DNA of 64,000 bases, taken from positions 57,331-121,330 of the forward strand of contig SBHC01000017.1 of the NCBI GenBank assembly GCA_006226375.1. Reading direction: 5' to 3'. Position 1 is the first letter of the stretch. The number at the start of each line of letters is the position of its first letter. A program made the position numbers and the translations under genes. This DNA is from Deltaproteobacteria bacterium (GTDB taxonomy: Bacteria > Myxococcota_C > UBA6777). This document shows, one piece after another, positions 8,982-15,192 of this stretch. The notes below the pieces were generated by a model, which worked only from the letters and a program-made list of their open reading frames with translations, ran no database searches and was not told the DNA's origin.

Positions 8982-9609
8982 ACGTTCGATCTCTCTTTCG
9001 GTCCGTTTCTGCGATCCCAACCCGGATCTTTTTTGCAGAAGGAAGCTCCACGTGCCTGCTCTTGAGGAAAACAACTTTCAGAGGTAGTGGCTCATTTCCT
9101 TGCCAGAAAAGGAAATGAAAAAAAGTGTGGGATTCTAAATCCATTTTCCCAACTTTTTTCGTTTCTCCTGTAACCGATCACAAAGGCGATCGTACTTAAC
9201 CCCGAATCTGATCGATCCACAAACTATCACCAATCAACAATTGTGGCTCTGGTCTGACTCCTCACGAACCTCTAGCTAGAGTGAAGGACCTTGTTCAGTG
9301 ATGTCAGCTTGCTTCCAACTCTTATCCCACTCATCAAACGTACGAGCATCCACATGGGTACAAGGGCGACGAAGTATGACATTTCGATCAGATTTTTTCC
9401 TGCAATCTTTTTTGAATTTTTCCTTGAAAAAATGATTGCAACCTGTTATAGGTGGGATAACGATGCCAGTGCTTTGACAATGACAACGAGATTGTGTAAT
9501 GAACAAAGCACTCTATGGAAGTTTTCGCCACCGCGAATTCTCGGAGTGGATGCCGTGGTGGCATCTTGTTAGGTACTTTTTTTTTTGAAATCCTGTGAGG
9601 AGAGAAGTT
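8982..9609. other. Intergenic region, 628 bp, divergent promoters
   Basis: No convincing gene is seen here; the short open frames lack ribosome binding sites and protein-like composition. Visible elements are a 10-bp inverted repeat at 9092-9118 (TCATTTCCTT / AAGGAAATGA, 7-nt loop), a promoter candidate at 9424-9452, a 6-bp hairpin at 9549-9565 (GATGCC / GGCATC) and a T10 run at 9577-9586 just before the bufferin precursor. The region is A+T-richer than its neighbours. Confidence 0.6.
9424..9452 (+). promoter_or_regulatory. Candidate sigma-70-type promoter for the bufferin operon
   Basis: TTGAAA at 9424-9429 is followed after 17 bp by TATAGG at 9447-9452. A second possibility is TTGACA at 9474-9479 with TGTAAT at 9495-9500, but its spacing of 15 bp is short. 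Either would give a leader of over 100 nt before the ATG at 9610, including a hairpin and a T10 run that could act as an attenuator. Confidence 0.35.
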
Positions 9610-9900
9610 ATGAACAACAAAGTCAAAGGCGCTCTGATTGCTACTGCTGTCGCTGGTCTGTTTGCGGTTTCCGCATGTGGTGGTTCCACCGATAACAACA
9701 GCAACTCCAACGCTAACTCCAACACCAACAGCTCCAGCAAAACCTTCAAGTGCGAAGGTGGAAACGCTTGTAGCGCTCAAGGAAAGTGCGAAGGCGCTGG
9801 CCATGACTGCGCTGGCAAGAACGAGTGCAAAGGCAAAGGCTGGATCTACACCGCTGACCAAGCTGAGTGTGATGCAGAAAAGGCCAAGCAAGCAGGCTAA
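9610..9900 (+). CDS. bufA: Bufferin-type Cys-rich precursor peptide, lipoprotein form (BufA-like)
   Basis: This 96-residue protein has GAGGAG upstream of the ATG at 9610. A lipoprotein signal ends in the lipobox VSAC (Cys23). It is followed by a 20-residue Asn/Ser linker (residues 24-43) and a core with Cys48, 54, 60, 67, 73 and 87. The spacing C-x5-C-x5-C-x6-C-x5-C and the ending CKGKGW match the small periplasmic bufferin (BufA2-like) precursors. Bufferin cysteines are modified by a DUF692 MNIO enzyme for copper binding; here the maturase and partner genes follow directly. Most precursors carry a Sec signal, so the lipid anchor is notable. Metal and modification are inferred from the family. 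Confidence 0.82.
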   Translation: MNNKVKGALIATAVAGLFAVSACGGSTDNNSNSNANSNTNSSSKTFKCEGGNACSAQGKCEGAGHDCAGKNECKGKGWIYTADQAECDAEKAKQAG

Positions 9901-9937
9901 GGCCTCGCTGGTTTGACCAGCTAGCTCTGGTTTTCGC

Positions 9938-9971
9938 AAGACCTTGCCCCTGGGCAAGGTCTTTGTGTTTT
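9938..9971 (+). terminator. Intrinsic terminator between precursor and maturase
   Basis: A perfect 12-bp stem (AAGACCTTGCCC / GGGCAAGGTCTT, 9938-9949 and 9952-9963) is followed by TGTGTTTT. It lies 37 nt after the precursor stop and 36 nt before the maturase start. It would let the precursor be made in excess over the enzyme, as is common in RiPP operons. Confidence 0.75.
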
Positions 9972-10006
9972 AGGACGATGGAGTCGACAAAGAGGGCAAA
10001 GCAAGC

Positions 10007-10840
10007 ATGTGGGATGGCGCTACTTTTTTGGGTCATGGCATCGGGTTACGGACAACACACTTCACTCATTTGTTGGAGCACGGCCCGCACGGTGTAGATT
10101 GGTTTGAGATCATTTCAGAGAACTTCTTCCCAATGGCGGGCCGGCCTTGGGCTGTCTTGGAGAAGGTTCGGGCTGAAGTGCCAGTGGTGATGCATGGTGT
10201 TGCTTTGGGGATTGGGAACACCGACCCGCTGAATGAACGGTACCTCAACAAGCTCAAAGAACTGATGGAGCGGGTGGAGCCACAATGGGTCTCCGACCAT
10301 ATCTGTTGGGGAGGATTTGGTGGTCACTACGCCCACGATTTGTTGCCGCTGCCTTACACCGAAGAAACCATCAACCATCTGGTCCCTCGGATCCAACACG
10401 TCCAAGAGTTTCTTGGGCGACCGATGGTGTTTGAGAACGTCTCTAGCTACCTGACCTTCAACGACAACGAGATGCCGGAGTGGGAATTTGTGGCAGAAAT
10501 TTCCAAGCGAAGTGGCTGTGGGATCTTGCTTGATGTGAACAACATCTATGTCAGCTCACAAAACCATGACTTCTCTGTCGATGATTACATCAACGCGATC
10601 CCCAAGGACAGCGTGGCGCAGTTTCATGTTGCCGGTCACACGGACAAAGGGGAGTACTTGTTAGACACTCACACAGGTCCAACTCCCAGCGTGGTGTGGG
10701 ACGTGTACCGGAAAGCGTTGCAGCGCTTCGGTCACGTCTCGACCCTGATCGAATGGGACGACGAGATCCCAGCGTACGAAGTTGTAACCGAAGAAGCTGC
10801 CATTGCCTCAAGCATCACCAAGGAGGTGCTCGGTGAGTAA
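10007..10840 (+). CDS. bufB: DUF692 / MNIO maturase (BufB-like)
   Basis: This 277-residue TIM-barrel protein of the DUF692 family is a multinuclear non-haem iron-dependent oxidative enzyme. Family motifs visible are LGHGIGLRTTHF, DWFEIISENFF, VSDHICWGG, FENVSSYLTF, LLDVNNIYVSSQNH and QFHVAGH. These supply the His/Glu/Asp/Asn iron ligands. In characterised systems MNIOs convert Cys in precursor peptides to thiooxazoles or related products. It follows the bufferin precursor, separated by a terminator, and overlaps the next gene by 8 nt. A weak AGAGGG precedes the ATG. Confidence 0.93.
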   Translation: MWDGATFLGHGIGLRTTHFTHLLEHGPHGVDWFEIISENFFPMAGRPWAVLEKVRAEVPVVMHGVALGIGNTDPLNERYLNKLKELMERVEPQWVSDHICWGGFGGHYAHDLLPLPYTEETINHLVPRIQHVQEFLGRPMVFENVSSYLTFNDNEMPEWEFVAEISKRSGCGILLDVNNIYVSSQNHDFSVDDYINAIPKDSVAQFHVAGHTDKGEYLLDTHTGPTPSVVWDVYRKALQRFGHVSTLIEWDDEIPAYEVVTEEAAIASSITKEVLGE

Positions 10841-11687
10841 CAACGCCCCTCGTTTGCGAGAACTCCAAAACTGGTTTTACCATTACGTTGTAGCCCCTTA
10901 CGGTGTAGAGGACGCAAAGCAGTCTGTGGGGGAGGAGAACCCTGAGTCGGTTCCTTTGCAAGGCTGGATCTCGGCCAACGACGAAGACCAGGCTGTGCTT
11001 CGTCTGGACGTATATGCCAACATGTACTTCTTTCGGTTGATGGGGATCTTCCAAGATCAATTTAATGCGTTGTTTCACGTCTTGGGTGAGCGTTCTTTTC
11101 AGTTAATGTGCATTGACTACCTTAAGGCTCATCCACCTACAACGTATTCGCTCGACGACGCAAAAGATGAGATTCCCTCGTTCCTAAAAGAGCATACACC
11201 ACCCGATCAGCCCCCCTGGCTGTATGAACTGGCTGTGTTAGAGAACGCTCGTAAAAATATGATCGTTGCGCCTGACTCCGACTTCCTCAAGCCGGAAGAT
11301 CTGCAGAGCATCCCACCCGAACAATGGGGTTCGATTCGCTTCTCCTTGCGGCCGTCCCACGCGTTGTTCCATTTCTCGCATCCGGTATACAAAGTGTGGC
11401 GGGCTGTCGAAGACGAAGAACCCATTCCTGGCATCGAAGAAGAGCCTTGTGACATCCTCCTTTGGCGTCACGACCTGACCGTGCATCACCGGGTGATCTC
11501 GCCCAAAGAAGCTGCTGCAGTCCGTATGTTGGAAGAAGGCTGTACCTTTGAAGAGATCTGCTTAAGCTTCATCGACAACCCCGACGACGAAAACCTCGAC
11601 GAAGCGGTCCTGCAACAATCCATCCAAGAGGCCTACCAAACGCTCGCGGGTTGGGTGCAACGTGGAATGCTTCTTCCTCTCCAATAG
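10833..11687 (+). CDS. bufC: DUF2063 partner protein (BufC/HvfC-like)
   Basis: This 284-residue protein starts at the GTG at 10833, which has AAGGAGG 6 nt upstream inside the end of the maturase gene. The N-terminal half is the DUF2063 putative DNA-binding-like domain (LRELQNWFYH, LRLDVYANMYFFRLMGIFQD, HPPTTYSLDDAK). The C-terminal part has an alpha/beta recognition-like domain (VYKVWRAVEDEE, LLWRHDLTVHH, LLEEGCTFEEIC). In known pairs this protein binds the precursor and supports the DUF692 enzyme. The 8-nt overlap indicates coupled translation and a stoichiometric complex. Confidence 0.9.
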   Translation: MSNNAPRLRELQNWFYHYVVAPYGVEDAKQSVGEENPESVPLQGWISANDEDQAVLRLDVYANMYFFRLMGIFQDQFNALFHVLGERSFQLMCIDYLKAHPPTTYSLDDAKDEIPSFLKEHTPPDQPPWLYELAVLENARKNMIVAPDSDFLKPEDLQSIPPEQWGSIRFSLRPSHALFHFSHPVYKVWRAVEDEEPIPGIEEEPCDILLWRHDLTVHHRVISPKEAAAVRMLEEGCTFEEICLSFIDNPDDENLDEAVLQQSIQEAYQTLAGWVQRGMLLPLQ

Positions 11688-11787
11688 CCTCTCTTCCCCC
11701 TTTTCACCTTCTGGTGTTGCCCATTCCTTTTATCTTCGGTAGACTCGCGCTCTCCACATCAAACATTCTATCTTTTTGGAAGAGGAG

Positions 11788-12951
11788 ATGACCCCTGTGA
11801 CGGAGTCGACACCAACACCTGAGGGAGCAGGTTCAACATCTGCATCCTACGAAGAGTTCTTCAACCCCATGGCTGGCGACTGGATTCTGCGGATCCTGAC
11901 GCGGGGTGGTCAAGTCCATCCCTTGCGGCTTTCGTTCTTGTATGTGTTTCTCTTTTTATCGCTGGCTGTTGTGTTGTCGTGGGCCGAAGGTAACTTCTTT
12001 GCCGTGCCTGGAAACAAGCGCCTGGAGTTCCTGGAAGACTATGGGAACTGGCTCAATTTCTTGTTCATTCTTCCCATGGGTATTGTGCTGATCTACAACT
12101 ACTACGGTCGGTTGCGACGTGGCTTGCTGCGCCTTGTGACGCAACGTGTGGTGATGTTTGAGACGGAAGAAGACCGCGTATCTTTCTTGAAAGAGTGCCA
12201 CCGGATTCTCAACCGAAAGCTGCTGTTCTGGATCTCTGTGACGTTGTCGTTGGGTCTGAATGTGTGGTTGGTTCTGAACATCAGATCGTCGTGGAATGGG
12301 ATGGCGTTTAGCTCCTTCGCGATTGTACCGTTTCGTCTGTACACCTTCATCAACTTCGCGATGGTCTTCTACTTCTTGGGGAAAGCTCTGCTGACCGTTC
12401 GGATGTTTCGGTTTGTGTTCCGCCATCATGTCGTGATGCAGCCTCTTCATCCCGATCGTTGCGGTGGCCTCTTGCCTTTGGGACACATCTCCGGTGCCAT
12501 CAATATGTTTCTGGGGCTTCTCACTTTGTACATCACCGTTCTGGTGGTGATCGACGGCGTGCCTCTCACACATCCTCTCTTTCTGTCGGTGGTTCTCGGG
12601 TTCTTTGGTCTTGCATTTTATTTGTTCCTAATTCCGGCCTGGATGGCGCACGAGGAGATGAAACGTCAAAAGGATGAAGTGTTGCAGAAGCTGAACCAGG
12701 ACTTTCAGGTCTTGTACTCCCGGGTGACCGGGCAAATGATCGAAGCCAACACCATGCCCAGACCAGAAGAACAGCAAGAACTCGAAAACCTCTCACGTTT
12801 CCATCATCTTGTGGTGGCTCTTCCAACATGGCCGTTCAACATTGAAACGTTGTCGCGGTTGTTTGCCGTGGTGGTGGGTCCGTTGCTTGTGGCGTTCCTG
12901 AAGTTTTACCTGGAGCCTTACCTCGCGACTCTCAAAAAAATGACGTGGTAA
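11788..12951 (+). CDS. Multi-pass membrane protein of unknown function
   Basis: This 387-residue protein is read from the ATG at 11788 (GGAAG upstream); an in-frame TTG lies 12 nt earlier. A hydrophilic N-terminus of 40 residues is followed by about six membrane segments, e.g. LSFLYVFLFLSLAVVLSWA, LNFLFILPMGIVLIY, LLFWISVTLSLGLNVWLVL, the region around residues 185-205, and two near residues 250-290. A charged helical stretch (EEMKRQKDEVLQKLNQ) and a last hydrophobic segment follow. I do not recognise the family. It lies 100 nt after bufC on the same strand and may belong to the same locus. Confidence 0.7.
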   Translation: MTPVTESTPTPEGAGSTSASYEEFFNPMAGDWILRILTRGGQVHPLRLSFLYVFLFLSLAVVLSWAEGNFFAVPGNKRLEFLEDYGNWLNFLFILPMGIVLIYNYYGRLRRGLLRLVTQRVVMFETEEDRVSFLKECHRILNRKLLFWISVTLSLGLNVWLVLNIRSSWNGMAFSSFAIVPFRLYTFINFAMVFYFLGKALLTVRMFRFVFRHHVVMQPLHPDRCGGLLPLGHISGAINMFLGLLTLYITVLVVIDGVPLTHPLFLSVVLGFFGLAFYLFLIPAWMAHEEMKRQKDEVLQKLNQDFQVLYSRVTGQMIEANTMPRPEEQQELENLSRFHHLVVALPTWPFNIETLSRLFAVVVGPLLVAFLKFYLEPYLATLKKMTW

Positions 12952-13104
12952 ACAAGGAACGCTAAAAAAGAGAGGGTTCCTCTGTAACAAGCTGGGCAGG
13001 ATAACGTCTTCGTTGCATCCCGTTTGGTTTGGATGGAGTGGGTTTTTTCATCCATTGGATATGGATTGTTTTGTATGCAGGATGTTTGCAAAGGAGTTAA
13101 GACG

Positions 13105-13560
13105 ATGAAATGGACTGCGACTCGTCTGGTGAGTGTGTTTTTGTTGGTGGGCCTTGTGGCTGTCTCCGTGGCTTGTGGTGGAAGTGATACCAGCAACAAC
13201 ACCAACAACAACGCCAACACAGAGCCTAAATTTAAGGATCTGGGGTACAGCGACAAGCTAACGTTCATGGGCACGAAGGTCTTCGACACCTTCAAAGATA
13301 TGTTCATCGCCCACGACAAAGCTCGTTACACAGACAACTGGTCCTGTGTAACCTGCCACGGCAAAGACGGTACGGCCAACAAATACAAGATGCCTGGTGG
13401 TGGTTTGTTCCCCATGGATCCTAACAACCCAATCGCCGAAGATGACGCAACTTACGGAGCGGCCGTAAAGTTTATGAAGGAGAAGGTCTTGCCGGAGATG
13501 AAGAAGCTTCTCCAAGACGACACCCTGACTTGCTTCACCTGCCACTCCAAAAAAGAGTAA
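13105..13560 (+). CDS. Dihaem cytochrome c lipoprotein
   Basis: This 151-residue protein starts at the ATG at 13105 with AAGGAG 8 nt upstream. The signal ends in the lipobox SVAC (Cys24) and an Asn-rich linker follows. Two haem c motifs are seen: CVTCH (residues 81-85) and CFTCH (143-147), the second almost at the C-terminus. It is therefore a small membrane-anchored periplasmic electron carrier. Its anchor (ACGGS plus N-rich linker) closely resembles that of the bufferin precursor 3 kb upstream. It does not match a named cytochrome family that I recognise. It converges on the HD-GYP-like gene. Confidence 0.85.
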   Translation: MKWTATRLVSVFLLVGLVAVSVACGGSDTSNNTNNNANTEPKFKDLGYSDKLTFMGTKVFDTFKDMFIAHDKARYTDNWSCVTCHGKDGTANKYKMPGGGLFPMDPNNPIAEDDATYGAAVKFMKEKVLPEMKKLLQDDTLTCFTCHSKKE

Positions 13561-13620
13561 CTCTGCCTTTCAAGCTTTCCTCTGTGCTTCCCAATCCTTT
13601 TCTCTCCAAAGCGCTCGTTC

Positions 13621-15147
13621 TTAGCTTTGAATCAGATCGATCAAGTAGATGCTTTGCAACTCCACGTGACTGGTTGTAAGCACCTCAGCGACGTTCCAGT
13701 GGTACTGCCCGGAGCCGTCGGCTTGGCTCAGGTTGACGTAGGTTCCGGCCGGGACGTTGCGAGATTGTAGGATCTTAACGTAGGGCCGATCTCGGTGAGG
13801 CGAGTTCTCGACGAACTGATAGACGTAGCCGATGGAGCCTTCGTGCAGTCGAACAAGGGTCCCAAGGGGGAGGGGGCCAAGCCAGTTCACAAACTGCCGG
13901 GACAGCGTGGGGTTGATGAAGCGGTCTGGCATCCTTGCAAGCTCGGCGAGAGCTTCCGTGGGTGTCAGTGTCTTGGTCTTGTAAGGCTGCGGTGTACACA
14001 TGGCGTCGAACAGGTCGGCCAGGGCGATGATCTGGGGAGATAAACTTGTCAGACCCTTCCCGTAATTGGGATAGCCTCCTTCACGGGCGCCGAGGTGGTG
14101 CCCGAACGTGGTGTTCACCGTTCGCAGCACGGTGCTGTCGATAAACGACGTGTGAAGCAGCACAGGTATCGCAAGGACCGGATGTTTCTCGATCGCTTGG
14201 CGCTCTTCCGCTGAGAGTTGGTGTGGCTCCAGCAGGTGGTCTGGGAGGCGAAGCATTCCGCTGTCGTAGAGCAGGGCAGAAATGCCCAAGTCCCTTCGCA
14301 AGGTACGAGAGAGGCCAAGGTGTTTGCCCAGACCCATGGCAAGGATGGCTACGTTCACATGATGAGCGTAGCGGTAGTCCACCGTTTTCTTGGCTTGTGT
14401 CAGGTGAAGCAGGAGCGGCAACTCGTCCTGGTATCGGGGGCTGTCGAAGATGTCGACCATCGACTGAATGACGCGTTTGGCCATCTTCAGCTTGAGCGGA
14501 CGATCGTGTTGGACCTGGGCATGAAGCTGTTGCACGACCTGAATGGCCTGGAAGTAGGTTTGTTTGATGGTGTCGCGCGGTCCGAGTCGTCCGGCTTCCC
14601 AGTTCTCGTACTCTACATACTTTTCAAGGGTGACCCACTCCAAGCCGCGCTGCCACAGCTGGGTTTGGACTTGAGCAAAAGGATTCTCAGAGTGGTCCGG
14701 ATCGACCTTCACCATTCGGGTGACAAACTCCAGGAGCTGATTCGGCGTGGGGACAGCTGTAAACCACAGACCGCCGATGCCTCTCTTGAGCAAAAACTCA
14801 ATCAGCCGGGAGCAAACATCATGAAACCGGCGAGCCAGCTTTGACCATCGTTCGTTGATAAGGAAGTCAGATCCCGTACACTCCACGTGGATCTCGTATT
14901 CGTACTCGAAGATCTCTTGCATCGCCTGGTGAAGGCGTTGGAGGTTGTGCTGAACGGCGTCGTTGTCGTACTCGTGGAAGGACAACGTGCGCATCAACGT
15001 GAACATGTGAAGCAGCAACTCCTGGCTTAACGTCACCAGTCGTTTTTGCACCTCAATGTCGAGCAGACGAGCGTCCTGATCCTGCTCAAGTTGGTAGCTC
15101 TGTTGGGCTCGGTACGAAGAGGCTTCTGCCGTGGCTAGAGAAGACAT
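13621..15147 (-). CDS. HD-GYP-like protein with degenerate HD dyad
   Basis: This 508-residue cytoplasmic protein has two parts. Residues 1-210 form a helical/alpha-beta module shared with neighbouring proteins (LFTLMRTLSF-type helix, then LLKRGIGGLWFTAVPTPNQL). Residues 235-420 are an HD-GYP fold (YAHHVNVAILAMGLGKHLGL, LLYDSGMLRLPDHLL, EKHPVLAIPVLL, GHHLGAREGGYP, IIALADLFDAM). The HD dyad is replaced by Tyr-Asp while HH and GYP remain, so cyclic-di-GMP hydrolysis is doubtful; binding is possible. A beta-rich tail follows. It is the second gene of a pair with the HEAT protein, 45 nt downstream of it. Confidence 0.8.
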   Translation of the reverse strand: MSSLATAEASSYRAQQSYQLEQDQDARLLDIEVQKRLVTLSQELLLHMFTLMRTLSFHEYDNDAVQHNLQRLHQAMQEIFEYEYEIHVECTGSDFLINERWSKLARRFHDVCSRLIEFLLKRGIGGLWFTAVPTPNQLLEFVTRMVKVDPDHSENPFAQVQTQLWQRGLEWVTLEKYVEYENWEAGRLGPRDTIKQTYFQAIQVVQQLHAQVQHDRPLKLKMAKRVIQSMVDIFDSPRYQDELPLLLHLTQAKKTVDYRYAHHVNVAILAMGLGKHLGLSRTLRRDLGISALLYDSGMLRLPDHLLEPHQLSAEERQAIEKHPVLAIPVLLHTSFIDSTVLRTVNTTFGHHLGAREGGYPNYGKGLTSLSPQIIALADLFDAMCTPQPYKTKTLTPTEALAELARMPDRFINPTLSRQFVNWLGPLPLGTLVRLHEGSIGYVYQFVENSPHRDRPYVKILQSRNVPAGTYVNLSQADGSGQYHWNVAEVLTTSHVELQSIYLIDLIQS

Positions 15148-15192
15148 CCGTTGTCTCCTTCCTTGGGAGTTGGGTCACGAATCCAGAGAATG

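Noticed and set aside
9092..9118. Terminator for the TSUP permease or bufferin region
   Set aside because: The 10-bp inverted repeat is followed by A residues on the plus strand, and on the minus strand the T run precedes it, so it does not have terminator polarity; it also lies upstream of the permease start.
9276..9572. Short frames on both strands in the gap before bufA
   Set aside because: No ribosome binding site, low-complexity or Phe/Lys-rich translation, and overlap with promoter-like sequence.
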